This document shows, piece by piece, positions 29,238 through 38,451 of a stretch of 64,000 nt of DNA; positions within the stretch are counted from its first letter, which is position 1, and every line of letters begins with the position of its first letter. The position numbers were made by a program, and so were the translations under genes. The stretch covers positions 1 to 64,000 of the forward strand of contig JABTUW010000004.1 in the NCBI GenBank assembly GCA_015075185.1, read 5' to 3'. The notes under the pieces are model-generated. The model searched no databases. It was given only the letters and a program-made list of their open reading frames with translations, and had not been told where the DNA came from. The DNA comes from Anaerolineales bacterium (lineage in GTDB: Bacteria > Chloroflexota > Anaerolineae > 4572-78 > J111).

Positions 29238-29794
29238 TTTTTATGGGAACCCCGTTGGCGGGCGCTTTCATTATCGAGCCTGAGCGGCGCGAGGATGAGC
29301 GGGGTTTCTTTGCCCGGACCTGGTGCGAGCGAGAATTCACTGCTCATGGCCTCAATCCCCGCCTGGTTCAATGCAACATTTCTTTTAACAAAAAGAAAGG
29401 AACCTTGCGCGGCATGCATTATCAGGCTGCTCCCTATGAAGAAGCCAAATTGGTGCGGTGTACGCGCGGCGCGATCTATGACGTTATCGTTGATCTGCGG
29501 CCCGCCTCTCCTACCTTTAAGCAGTATTTTGGGGTGACGCTGACTGCGGAGGCCCGTAACGCACTCTACATCCCGGAGGGTTTTGCCCATGGATTTCTAA
29601 CCCTGGCCGACGAAAGCGAAATCTTTTATCAAATGTCAGAATTCTACGCGCCCGACTACGCCGGGGGGGTTCGCTGGAATGACCCGGCCTTTGGCATCAA
29701 CTGGCCGGCGCCCGTGCAGGTAATCTCTGAGCGAGACGCTGCCTACCCCGATTTCATCTCGCCGGAAGAAGGGCCAGATCATGAACACCATTGA
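29234..29794 (+). CDS. dTDP-4-dehydrorhamnose 3,5-epimerase family protein (RfbC-like cupin)
   Basis: This cupin sugar epimerase is about 186 residues long. I choose GTG 29234, which overlaps the previous stop as GTGA; ATG 29243 is an alternative. The motifs DERGFFARTWCEREF, VQCNISFNKKKGTLRGMHYQ (with the catalytic His) and YIPEGFAHGFLTL are all present, as is IFYQMSEFYAP. Beside a C-methyltransferase and a cytidylyltransferase it may act on a CDP- or dTDP-linked 4-keto sugar rather than in rhamnose synthesis, so I give no symbol. It overlaps the next gene by 14 bases. Confidence 0.87.
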   Translation: MIFMGTPLAGAFIIEPERREDERGFFARTWCEREFTAHGLNPRLVQCNISFNKKKGTLRGMHYQAAPYEEAKLVRCTRGAIYDVIVDLRPASPTFKQYFGVTLTAEARNALYIPEGFAHGFLTLADESEIFYQMSEFYAPDYAGGVRWNDPAFGINWPAPVQVISERDAAYPDFISPEEGPDHEHH

Positions 29795-31097
29795 GGCCAG
29801 GTCGGCTCTTGATTTGAATGAAATTGGACAAGAGATGTACCAGCTTATGACCAGGCTGTATCCCATCTGTCGCAGTATCACCGGGGATGGCTTCCGGGCA
29901 TCGGTCCGGCTTTTGCAGCAGCATATTCCTTTAGAGATCCACGAAGTACCGAGCGGCACACCTGTTTTTGATTGGACTGTGCCGAAAGAGTGGAATATTC
30001 GTGACGCTTATGTCAAAAATGCTCGCGGTGAAAAGGTAATTGATTTTCAGCAGTCCAATCTGCATGTCGTCAATTACAGCATTCCCATTCACCAAAAGAT
30101 GTCCCTGGTCGAGTTGAGGGATCACCTCTTTTCTATTCCCGATCAGCCTGAATGGATTCCTTACCGGACCTCTTACTATAAAGAGAATTGGGGCTTTTGC
30201 CTGAGCCACCGCCAGTTACAGAGCCTTGAGGAGGGTGAGTACGAAGTTTATATTGATGCCTCTCTGGAAGCCGGGCATCTGACCTATGGCGAGTATTATC
30301 TGCCGGGCCAGACTGGCGACGAGGTGTTAATCTCGTGCCATAGTTGCCATCCATCCCTGTGCAATGATAATCTTTCAGGGATGGCTCTGGCCACCTTTCT
30401 GGCTAAATCTCTGGGCCAGCTTTCGTTACGATACTCTTATCGTTTTCTCTTTATTCCCGGCACCATTGGGGCAATTACCTGGCTGTGCTTAAACGAGACC
30501 CAAGTGAATAGGATCAAGCATGGTTTGGTTGTGGCGTGTGTGGGTGATCCTGGTAAATCCACTTACAAAAGAAGTCGCCAGGGTGAGGCTGAAATTGACC
30601 GGGCGGTGAAGCATGTCTTGAAACATTCCGGCCAGGATTACGAAATTGTGGACTTCTCGCCTTACGGTTATGATGAGCGCCAATATTGCTCGCCTGGCTT
30701 TAACCTGCCAGTGGGTAGTTTGACCCGTACGCCGCACGGGCGCTATGCCGAGTACCACACTTCGGCCGATAATTTGGATTTGGTGCAACCCGCTTATCTG
30801 GCGGACTCTCTGTCTAAATACCTGGCTGTGGTCAATATCTTGGAGAACAATCAGAAATACCTCAATACGAATCCGAAATGCGAGCCGCAGTTAGGGAAGC
30901 GAGGTTTATATGGGGCGCTCGGCGGCCAAAAAGAGGCCAAAATAAATGAATTGGCTATGTTATGGGTTTTGAACCTGGCTGATGGTCGCCACCGTCTGTT
31001 AGATATCGCCGAAAGATCCGCGCTCAGTTTTGATACGATCCAGACTGCTGCGGCAGCGCTGTTGAAACATAATTTATTGCAAGTGTGCCTGGCCTAG
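29781..31097 (+). CDS. DUF4910 family protein (M28-like aminopeptidase fold)
   Basis: This 438-residue protein matches the DUF4910 group, found repeatedly in polysaccharide loci. Visible signs are LYPICRSITGDGFR near the start, VPKEWNIRDAYV, HSCHPSLCNDNLSGMA (His and Asp spaced as in zinc aminopeptidases), and YGEYYLPGQTGDEVLISCHS. The C-terminal ~60 residues look like a winged-helix tail. The start lies inside the RfbC-like gene, so the two are translationally coupled. Its reaction in sugar synthesis is not established. Confidence 0.83.
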   Translation: MNTIEARSALDLNEIGQEMYQLMTRLYPICRSITGDGFRASVRLLQQHIPLEIHEVPSGTPVFDWTVPKEWNIRDAYVKNARGEKVIDFQQSNLHVVNYSIPIHQKMSLVELRDHLFSIPDQPEWIPYRTSYYKENWGFCLSHRQLQSLEEGEYEVYIDASLEAGHLTYGEYYLPGQTGDEVLISCHSCHPSLCNDNLSGMALATFLAKSLGQLSLRYSYRFLFIPGTIGAITWLCLNETQVNRIKHGLVVACVGDPGKSTYKRSRQGEAEIDRAVKHVLKHSGQDYEIVDFSPYGYDERQYCSPGFNLPVGSLTRTPHGRYAEYHTSADNLDLVQPAYLADSLSKYLAVVNILENNQKYLNTNPKCEPQLGKRGLYGALGGQKEAKINELAMLWVLNLADGRHRLLDIAERSALSFDTIQTAAAALLKHNLLQVCLA

Positions 31098-31139
31098 ACA
31101 TATCCTTGCTCAGTAAGTTGTAGGTAAAAGGAGAAATTC

Positions 31140-32516
31140 ATGTCACTTGGAACATCTGTTGTAGAAAAAGTAATTACACCTGCCGGCGAACATCAGATCA
31201 GTCAACCGCTGAAGTTTGACCGCTCTAAAGCGTTACAACAAAAAAGTCATGTGCTTATTCCCGGCGGCGCTCATACTTATGCTAAGGGCGATGATCAATA
31301 TCCAGAACTGGCCCCTGGCTTTATTGTCAGAGGTGAAGGCTGTCATGTGTGGGATGTTGATGGCAACGAGTTTATTGAATATGGCATGGGCTTGCGCTCG
31401 GTCACCTTAGGTCATGCTTACAAACCGGTGGTTGAAGCCGCCTACCGGCAGATGGGCCTGGGGATCAATTTTACCCGGCCTTCGACGCTCGAAGTCGAGT
31501 GCGCGGAAAAACTTGTGAATCTGATTGATAGCGCCGAAATGGTCAAATTTGCCAAGAATGGCTCGGATGTGACCACGGCTGCGGTTAAACTGGCCCGGGC
31601 GTATACGGGTCGGGATATTGTCGCCATCTGCGGTGATCATGCTTTTTTCTCGGTGGACGATTGGTTCATTGGCAGCACGGCCATGTCGGCCGGCATTCCC
31701 CAGGCAATCCGGGACTTAACCGTTAAATTCAGTTATAACGATCTTGACAGCGTTAAAACCCTGTTTGCCAATTATCCTGACCAGATTGCCTGCCTCATCA
31801 TGGAAGCTGCTACGGCCCAGGAACCGGTTAATAACTTTCTCCGCGAAGTCCAAAAGTTGTGCCACGAACATGGGGCGCTTTTTATCCTGGATGAAATCAT
31901 CACCGGTTTTCGCTGGCATCTGGGCGGCGCTCAAAAATATTACGGCGTCACCCCCGATTTATCTGCCTTTGGTAAAGCGATGGGTAACGGCTTTGCCATT
32001 TCCGCCCTGGTAGGCCGGCGGGAGGTGATGGAAATCGGCGGGCTTCAACACGATAAAGAGCGGGTATTTTTACTTTCGACCACCTTTGGCGCCGAGAGCC
32101 ATTCGTTAGCCGCAGCCCTGGAAACGATACGGATTTACGAGCAGGAAAATGTCATTGAGCACCTGTACCGGCAAGGACAGCGTTTAATGAAGGGTGTCAA
32201 TGAAGTTATCAGCGAGTATGGTCTGGAAGATTATTTTCAAGTGATTGGCAATCCGAGTAACCTGATCTACGTTACTCGTGACCAACAGCAGGAAAGGTCG
32301 CAGCCGTTCCGGACTCTATTTTTGCAGGAAACAATCAAGCGCGGCTTGTTGATGCCTTCTTTAGTCGTCAGCTATTCTCATACCGATCAAGACATTGACC
32401 ATACCATCCAGGGAATTGGTGAAGCTCTCTATGTTTATAAGAAAGCGTTAGAAGAAGGAGTTGACAAATACCTGGTTGGTCGCTCGGTTAAACCTGTTTT
32501 TCGTAAATACAATTAA
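31140..32516 (+). CDS. Class III aminotransferase, glutamate-1-semialdehyde 2,1-aminomutase-like
   Basis: This 458-residue PLP enzyme reads like GSA aminomutase: LIPGGAHTYAKGDDQYPELA, GSDVTTAAVKLARAYTGRDI, LFILDEIITGFRWHLGGAQK and the PLP lysine in LSAFGKAMGNGFAISALVG. AAGGAG precedes the ATG. Haem-pathway HemL is normally alone or with other hem genes. Here it sits between DUF4910 and RfbF, so I infer that it aminates a sugar-derived carbonyl. The family is certain and the substrate is not. Confidence 0.88.
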   Translation: MSLGTSVVEKVITPAGEHQISQPLKFDRSKALQQKSHVLIPGGAHTYAKGDDQYPELAPGFIVRGEGCHVWDVDGNEFIEYGMGLRSVTLGHAYKPVVEAAYRQMGLGINFTRPSTLEVECAEKLVNLIDSAEMVKFAKNGSDVTTAAVKLARAYTGRDIVAICGDHAFFSVDDWFIGSTAMSAGIPQAIRDLTVKFSYNDLDSVKTLFANYPDQIACLIMEAATAQEPVNNFLREVQKLCHEHGALFILDEIITGFRWHLGGAQKYYGVTPDLSAFGKAMGNGFAISALVGRREVMEIGGLQHDKERVFLLSTTFGAESHSLAAALETIRIYEQENVIEHLYRQGQRLMKGVNEVISEYGLEDYFQVIGNPSNLIYVTRDQQQERSQPFRTLFLQETIKRGLLMPSLVVSYSHTDQDIDHTIQGIGEALYVYKKALEEGVDKYLVGRSVKPVFRKYN

Positions 32517-32539
32517 ATAATTTGGAAAGGAACACTATC

Positions 32540-33433
32540 ATGAAAGTCGTATTATTCTGTGGGGGCATGGGTACACGCTTAAAAGAATATTCCGAAACCA
32601 TACCCAAGCCTATGGTTGATATTGGCTATCGGCCTATCATCTGGCATTTGATGAAATATTATGCTCATTATGGGCATAAAGATTTCATCCTCTGCCTCGG
32701 TTACAAGGGGGATTATATCAAGAACTACTTTCTCAATTATGATGAATGTCTGTCGAATGATTTTGTCATGTCCAAAGGCGGCCACCAGATTCATCTGTAC
32801 AATAGCGATATTGAAGATTGGACGATTACTTTTGTGGATACCGGTTTGCGCGGTAACATCGGCCGCCGTTTAAAGGCGGTAGAAAAATACCTGGAGGGTG
32901 AAGAGGTCTTCATGGCCAACTATACCGACGGCCTGGCCGACCTGCCCCTGCCTCAGTATCTGGATCACTTTTATCAGTATGATAAGGTGGCCAGTTTTAT
33001 CGCGGTCAAGCCTTCACAGTCTTTCCATGTAGTCAAAATGGGGGAAGGTAGTGAGGTTGCAAGTATTGAACCGGTGACGCAATCGGATATGCGGATCAAT
33101 GCCGGCTTTTTTGTGTTCAAGAAAGAGATTTTTAACTATATGCGTGAAGGTGAGGAATTGGTCCAGGAGCCGTTTTATCGGTTAATCGCTGAGAAGCAGC
33201 TCATTGCCTATCGTTATGACGGTTTTTGGGCCTGTATGGACACCTTTAAGGAAAAACAGATGTTTGATGATATGTACCTCTCCGGTGATATGCCGTGGGC
33301 TGTTTGGGATAGTAATTTGAGTGGTAAGGCAAAGGGTAAGAATGTAGCCGATTGGCAACATGAAGGTATCCCTACACCCAATGGCTCAAATTTGATTTCG
33401 TATAACCGGCGACCTGTGACCAGCCACTATTAA
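32540..33433 (+). CDS. rfbF: Glucose-1-phosphate cytidylyltransferase
   Basis: RfbF makes CDP-glucose from CTP and glucose 1-phosphate, the entry to CDP-deoxysugars. I place the start at ATG 32540, after GGAAAGGAAC, not at the upstream 32522 codon; this gives 297 residues. The signature CGGMGTRLKEYSETIPKPMV is complete, with EVFMANYTDGLADLPL, INAGFFVFKKEIF and FWACMDTFKEK following. It anchors the cassette from 25826 onward to CDP-sugar chemistry, although a CDP-glucose 4,6-dehydratase is not evident in the window. Confidence 0.93.
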   Translation: MKVVLFCGGMGTRLKEYSETIPKPMVDIGYRPIIWHLMKYYAHYGHKDFILCLGYKGDYIKNYFLNYDECLSNDFVMSKGGHQIHLYNSDIEDWTITFVDTGLRGNIGRRLKAVEKYLEGEEVFMANYTDGLADLPLPQYLDHFYQYDKVASFIAVKPSQSFHVVKMGEGSEVASIEPVTQSDMRINAGFFVFKKEIFNYMREGEELVQEPFYRLIAEKQLIAYRYDGFWACMDTFKEKQMFDDMYLSGDMPWAVWDSNLSGKAKGKNVADWQHEGIPTPNGSNLISYNRRPVTSHY

Positions 33434-33586
33434 AAATTGGCTGATCCTGTAAGAGACAACTTATAACTTTCGGTTCGCTCATATTTAAGGAGGAATTGAA
33501 GAATTCCGTATGAGGTTAGTGTAAATGTCAGTCGAGAAACCCAGTAGGGCTAAAATTCGTTGCTGAAGATCAGACAAGGCTGGTAA

Positions 33587-34137
33587 ATGGCGATGAACTT
33601 GTGGACCGATAGCCACAACCGTCAAATTAATATTCTTGAAGGCGAGCAGCAAGGTTTCGGCCGAGGGCCGAGAGCCAGCGCCGAGGTTTTTTTGAAGGGG
33701 GCTAAAGAAAAGAATGTGGTAATTAAAGATTTCAAGGACGGTTTTTTCCCTACCAGGGCGTGGAAATAAAAGAGTATTTTGAACAGCTAAAGGAGATGTC
33801 ACCCGACATAATTTTAACCCACTATCGCCAGGATTTACATCAGGATCATCGACTCATCTCAGACTTAACCTGGAATACTTTCCGCAATCATTTAATTTTA
33901 GAGTATGAGATCCCCAAATATGATGGAGATTTGGGTTCGCCTAATCTCTTTGTGCATTTGGATGAGCGGACCTGCCAGCAAAAAATAACTTACCTCCTCA
34001 ACTACTTTCAGACCCAAACCAATAAGCACTGGTTCACTAGCGAGACCTTTTTAGCGATTCTCAGATTGCGGGGCATTGAGTCAAAAGCGCCCAATAACTA
34101 TGCTGAGGCTTTTTACTGCCGAAAGATGGTTCTCTGA
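33587..34137 (+). pseudogene. PIG-L/LmbE family deacetylase, frameshifted and missing its N-terminus
   Basis: The readable part is a sugar N-deacetylase of the PIG-L type. It has RASAEVFLKGAKEKNVVIKD, then after a frame switch near 33756 IKEYFEQLKEMSPDIILTHY, the conserved RQDLHQDHRLISDLTW metal region, and an ending AEAFYCRKMVL at 34137. The normal N-terminal HPDD zinc motif should lie near 33530-33600, but I find it in no + frame there. The family usually has about 220 residues; roughly 170 can be recovered. The gene follows rfbF and would have completed the sugar cassette. Confidence 0.7.
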
Positions 34138-34396
34138 GGGAAAGTGGACCCAAATTTGCTCTAGTTGGACCAGAGCCGAAGACCCCTATGGGCAGTCCAG
34201 TGGCCGGAAACACAACCTGTGATCCGCTGGGCGCTTGACATTCAGATTACTGGTAAAGTTCCATTCATTTAAGCCCGTTCAAGGTTGACTCACGACCCCT
34301 ACAGCAGAGCTAGCCGTGGAGTGATTCGACCCAAGTACGGGTATGATCAGCGTCGGTGGAAAAATCACTGGGACGCAGACTACCGGAGGTAAAGTT
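34138..34396. other. Intergenic region between the sugar cassette and the acyltransferase pairs
   Basis: I see no gene or hairpin terminator here. TTGACA at about 34236 has no well-spaced -10. GGAGG just before 34397 is the ribosome site of the next gene. Confidence 0.5.
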
Positions 34397-35423
34397 ATGA
34401 GAGATAGTGTAATTACTCAACGAGCGGAATTTAAGGACACCCTGTTTTCACCCCTGAAAGTTACCTGGTTTGATGAGTGGCATCCGGTCCTTGATGAGGC
34501 CCTGCAGGAATTGCCGGAAAAAGATAACTGCCCCCACGAATTGTACCGCCTGTTGGTCCAAAACCCAGGGTCCGCTCGAAAACGGACTGCGCTGGTTACC
34601 GAGCGAGGGGTGCCTATAGCCGTAGTAGGTCTGCGACAAACCGGGCGGCATCAGTGGGAGCCGATAACCCAATGGATTATTCCCGGTATAGTATTTCCGG
34701 CGCAATCGGAATACCTGATTCCGGCGCTCGAAGCTCTTGGCCTTGATGTTTGGGTGGCCTGGTGGCGGATGGAGATCCCCCCCCCTCCAAGCCGGCAGAT
34801 GAGATACCTGGAGGCCACCCCCGTGTATCGGATGCGGTGTTCGGATGATTTTGAGCAATATTGGCGTGAAACCAAATACTTTAAAACTATCCAGCACAAA
34901 CGCAATCGCTGCCAGGAATTCACCCTGGCTATAAATTCACCCGGTTCAGCCGAATGGGTTATCAAAAATTGGGACACAAAATGGCGTGAAAATCCGACGG
35001 CCCTTAGCCCCGCTATATCAGATCGAATTATCGCGGCTAAATATTTGGAAGGTCGGAGGCAGCATTTTACGCTCTTGTTGCTCGATCGAGATACCCCCAT
35101 AGGGGGAGCGACCAATACGGTGCATCATAATGACTTGGTGGCAGGGGTCATTTATCGTGAGCCGGAATATAACTGGCACGGGGTTGGCGTTCGTCTCATA
35201 GATTTGGTTTTCTCCTTTGCCGCAGAAAACGGTTTTGAAACGATGGATATCGGCGGAGGCCACGACTACAAAAAGCATTGGTACCCCTCCTGATGGTGAG
35301 CGTTGGCAGTTCAATATTTGTCCTGAATATATCTATCGGGCCAAACAAGTTGTTAATTGGGGACGTAAAGTACGGGGACAGGCAAGCAATTGGGTCCGTC
35401 GTGGTCAGACGCAAGAAGACTGA
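34397..35423 (+). CDS. GNAT-type acyltransferase (BioF2/CelD-like), copy 1, frameshift near the end
   Basis: This protein of about 341 residues looks like the FemAB/BioF2-like branch of the GNAT superfamily. I choose ATG 34397 behind GGAGGTAAAG; the longer frame from 34343 lacks a ribosome site. The C-terminal half shows IIAAKYLEGRRQHFTLLLLD, GVGVRLIDLVFSFAAENG and FETMDIGGGHDYKKHW, a family hallmark. At about 35286 one frame change is needed to continue through WQFNICPEYIYRAKQVVNWG to the stop at 35423. It is the first of a tandem pair and probably acylates a sugar or amino-sugar. Confidence 0.74.
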
Positions 35424-35440
35424 ACGCGGGCAAACAGCCA
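35300..35440 (+). repeat. Direct repeat, 3' end of acyltransferase copy 1
   Basis: This segment closely matches 36385-36525, differing at only a few bases. It includes the 3' coding end and a short downstream stretch (GCGGGCAAACAGCCA), so the duplication extends past the stop codon. Confidence 0.75.
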
Positions 35441-35481
35441 TTTAGACGACGAGGGGATCCTCGCCCAGAGAAGACTAGACC

Positions 35482-36508
35482 GTGACAAATAAGAATGTTT
35501 TACTCAACTTGAAAATTTTAAGAACACACTATTGGTACCTTCTTGTGGATTAGATGTTACCTGGTTTTGATGGTTTGGCATCCGGCGCTTGATGAGGCGC
35601 TTGGTCCCTACCTAATCAGGAGAGTTGCCCTCACGATTTGTTCCGTCTGTTAGTTCAAACTCCCGATGCCACCCGAAAAAGGGTCGCTTTGGTCACCGAG
35701 CACGGGATACCTGTGGCTGTGATAGGTCTACGGCAATTAGGGCGGTATGATTATGAGTTGGTAACATGGGTAATAGTTCCAGACCCGATGTTTCCGGCGA
35801 AGCCGGGGTACTGGATGCCGGCGATCGAAGCCTTGGGTGTCGAAGTTTTTGTTACTTGGCGGCGAATGGAAAGTCCCCCGCCACCAAGCCAATTAATCAG
35901 ATTCAAGGAAACTATTCCTGTATACCAGATATCATGTTCGGATGATTTTGAGGGATATTGGCGCCAATCTGGTCACTGGAACACTGTCAATAAATGCCGA
36001 AAACGCTGTAAAGATTTTACATTTGCTGTTAATGCCCCCGGTGCGGCTGAGTGGATCATCAGAAATTGGGGACCAACCTGGGAGAGGAAACCCGTCGTTG
36101 TGAATGATTCAATCCTGGTCGCCAAGTATCTTGAAAATCAAGGGCGATGTTATTCTTTGGTATTGCTTGACCAGGATAAGCTGGTCGCGGGGCACACTTT
36201 TTTCACCCACCGTAATGATATTGTATGGGTACACACTTACCGTGATCCGGCCTACGATGCGCAGGGGTGTTGGCACACGCCTAATGGACCTGGCCTTTCA
36301 TTGGGCAGCAGAAGCTGGCTTTGGGACAATAGACTTGGGTGGACGCCATGATTATAAAATTCGCTGGGCCCCTCAGGATGGCGAGGGTTGGCAGTTCAAT
36401 ATTTGTCCTGAATACCTCTATCGGGCCAAACAGGTTGTTAATTGGGGGCGTAAAGTACGAGGACAGGCAAGCAATTGGGTCCGTCGTGGTCAGACGCAAG
36501 AAGGCTGA
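35482..36508 (+). pseudogene. GNAT-type acyltransferase (BioF2/CelD-like), copy 2, frameshifted
   Basis: This paralogue of the preceding gene aligns along its whole length. The central part (LVTEHGIPVAVIGLRQLGRY; FEGYWRQSGHWNTVNKCRKR) is clean, but the N-terminal ~50 codons are broken: an in-frame TAG lies near 35552 and an extra T in GGTTTTGATGG. A frame switch near 36268 is needed to reach GVGTRLMDLAFHWAAEAG and the ending VRRGQTQEG. The last ~130 bases nearly match copy 1. It is a tandem duplicate, and its N-terminal damage is heavier. Confidence 0.72.
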
Positions 36509-36525
36509 ATGCGGGCAAACAGCCA
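36385..36525 (+). repeat. Direct repeat, 3' end of acyltransferase copy 2
   Basis: This is the partner of 35300-35440. The two units are about 1085 bases apart, the size of one gene, as expected for tandem gene duplication. Confidence 0.75.
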
Positions 36526-36614
36526 CCGTGATACTGACTGCTGGAATGCCAGGCGCTCAGGTTTAAGTGATATGTGCCAAATCCCGACTTTTTGCCCCGG
36601 AGAGGGAATCATAG

Positions 36615-37274
36615 ATGAGCCAATTGAATAACCGAGCACTAACAATATTACATGGCGAAGGTATAGCTGGCCTCATAAACCGGATAGCAAGCCGTCTGCT
36701 GCGAAAACCTCAGCTTATTAATCTATACGTACTCAAATTGGATTACAAGGATATAGCTAAACTGCCTCCACCATCTATAGATCTTGAAATTGGAGAGATT
36801 ACTGAAATGGATGATAGCGGCTTGGAGGCTTTAGCTGCGTTTCATTTTTATGGCCACTCGAAGGGGGAGATACTGCAATATTTGGCAGGGGGACAGCGAT
36901 GCTACATTGCCAAACATAAAGATCAAGTGATTTCTTGTTACTGGCGCATAACTGGCGATTATTACGATTACTCTCTTAAACGTCGCTTTTACTTGGCCGA
37001 GACTGAGGAATACCTATTAGGGTTTTTTACTCTGGCTGAATTTCGAGGCAAGGGGATCTTTCCTTATGTACTTGAAGTATCCTCGTATGAGCAGGCCCAA
37101 ATTGTCCCGATTTACGGGCAATCATATTCGTTAGGACTAATAATCAAGCTTCTCTACGAAGTGTTCACAAGCTGGGTTTTAATGTTATCGGCCGAGTTGG
37201 ATTCGTCGAAATATTTGGCATCAGATTCCATTTTTATTAGGACGCGATGCCTTTCCAAAGACAACCCGACGTAA
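36615..37274 (+). CDS. GNAT family acetyltransferase-like protein, copy 1, C-terminus frameshifted
   Basis: This 219-residue protein shares its plan with the product of 37505: an N-terminal helical stretch, DLEIGEITEMDD, FHFYGHSKGEILQYLAGGQR, then LAEFRGKGIFPYVLE at the acetyl-CoA-binding position. From about 37135 the correct ending is in another frame (NNQASLRSVHKLGFNVIGRV), matching NNKASLRACQKLGFTIVGRV in copy 2. The printed C-terminus is therefore out of frame. An acyl transfer role in glycan modification is inferred from location. Confidence 0.66.
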   Translation: MSQLNNRALTILHGEGIAGLINRIASRLLRKPQLINLYVLKLDYKDIAKLPPPSIDLEIGEITEMDDSGLEALAAFHFYGHSKGEILQYLAGGQRCYIAKHKDQVISCYWRITGDYYDYSLKRRFYLAETEEYLLGFFTLAEFRGKGIFPYVLEVSSYEQAQIVPIYGQSYSLGLIIKLLYEVFTSWVLMLSAELDSSKYLASDSIFIRTRCLSKDNPT

Positions 37275-37504
37275 TTTTTTTAGGTTTTTTAGTGCTGAGT
37301 CAACCTGAATTTGCTTAAACATCTCCTTAATACAGCAGAATTCGGCTTTGAGAAAATTGTTCTCCTTTTCTACGGCTACACGGGACAGCGCTAGTTGGGG
37401 TGCAGGTAAGATTTCGCTTCGCGCAAGGCAACTACCAGATAAGGTGGGGCTGCGCGCCGATAGTAGCATTTTGGCTAATATATGGGTCTATCAAAAAATC
37501 AGAC
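37275..37504. other. Spacer between the two GNAT-like genes
   Basis: The first ~30 bases hold the out-of-frame end of copy 1. The rest contains no convincing gene or promoter. An open frame from 37400 runs into copy 2 but lacks a ribosome site and similarity to copy 1. Confidence 0.45.
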
Positions 37505-38191
37505 ATGCGGGGTCAATTCAGTCAACGCTTATTGAGAATTCTCACTACCGAGGGCATGGCTGGCCTGATGAAACGAACATGGAACCGTTTCAAGCGTAAG
37601 CCCATGCTTGTAACCCTTTACGTCCTCGAATCGCACTTGAAAGACTTGGTAAATGCGCCGCCGGCACTGGTTGATTTGGAGGTCAAGCAGATAACCACAC
37701 TAGATGATGATGACATAGAATCCTTAGTAAAATTCGACTTTTATGTACACTCGAAGGCAGAAGTATTGCAACATTTGGCAGAGGAGGGGCGATGTTACGT
37801 TGCCAAACACAAAGGTCGAGTGGTTTCTTGTTACTGGACAGTGAGTAAGGAATTTTACGATTACTACCTCGGACGTCGTTTTGAACTTGCCGATGACGAA
37901 GGGTACAATTTGGGGGCTTTTACTTTGGCCGAATTCCGGGGCAAAAACATCTTACCCTGGTTAGTTGCGGAATCCTGGCGCAAGCAGAGTCAGAACCACC
38001 CTGATTGGCGCGTACTGGGATTCGTTAGAGTTAATAACAAAGCCTCTTTACGAGCTTGTCAGAAGCTCGGTTTTACTATAGTTGGCCGAGTTGGGTTTAT
38101 CGAATTATTGTTTGGCATCCGGTTTCAGTATTTATTAGGGCGTAATGCTCTTCGAAAAACCACCAGGCGTAATTTTCTTCAGATAATTTAA
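37505..38191 (+). CDS. GNAT family acetyltransferase-like protein, copy 2
   Basis: This 228-residue protein starts at ATG 37505, chosen because alignment with the copy at 36615 begins there. It has HSKAEVLQHLAEEGRCYVAK, GAFTLAEFRGKNILPWLVAE and the GNAT ending RVNNKASLRACQKLGFTIVG. Unlike copy 1 its C-terminus is intact. The pair directly follows another duplicated acyltransferase pair. The acyl group and acceptor are unknown. Confidence 0.75.
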   Translation: MRGQFSQRLLRILTTEGMAGLMKRTWNRFKRKPMLVTLYVLESHLKDLVNAPPALVDLEVKQITTLDDDDIESLVKFDFYVHSKAEVLQHLAEEGRCYVAKHKGRVVSCYWTVSKEFYDYYLGRRFELADDEGYNLGAFTLAEFRGKNILPWLVAESWRKQSQNHPDWRVLGFVRVNNKASLRACQKLGFTIVGRVGFIELLFGIRFQYLLGRNALRKTTRRNFLQII

Positions 38192-38344
38192 CGAGAGGTG
38201 GCCCTTTGCTCCCAGGAGGCTCCACCCAGTTGAGCACCCCTGTGGACTGGCTATCCTTACTGAACCATATCAACCACTCCTTGAACCAATCGTTTACAAT
38301 AATGTTTGGTTCTTTTTTTGCTCCGATTTTCCGATATTTCCTTT

Positions 38345-38400
38345 TTCTAACTCTTTTCTAATGATACTCTTGTGGTTTTATGATCAAGTTGTGTTAGATT
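38345..38400 (+). promoter_or_regulatory. Phased direct-repeat box and extended -10, site C
   Basis: TTCTAAC at 38345 and TTCTAAT at 38356 are 11 bp apart. The third unit at 38367 is degenerate. The extended -10 TGT-TAGATT has its hexamer at 38395, exactly where sites A, B and D predict. It lies 52 bases before the TTG start of the surface-protein gene. Confidence 0.62.
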
Positions 38401-38451
38401 TTTAAGGTCAATCTATTTGTTCCAAGTGTGTTAGTATTAGGAGGGTAAAAA

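Noticed and set aside
31140..32516. Haem-pathway glutamate-1-semialdehyde aminomutase (hemL)
   Set aside because: The sequence family fits, but the neighbours are sugar-nucleotide genes and no hem genes are present, so I kept a family-level call.
33485..33802. Minus-strand 105-residue open frame opposite the PIG-L remnant
   Set aside because: The + strand carries recognisable deacetylase sequence over part of it; the minus frame matches nothing I know and has no ribosome site.
34343..34396. Upstream start for the first BioF2-like acyltransferase
   Set aside because: The extra 18 codons have no ribosome site and no counterpart in the duplicate; GGAGG supports ATG 34397.
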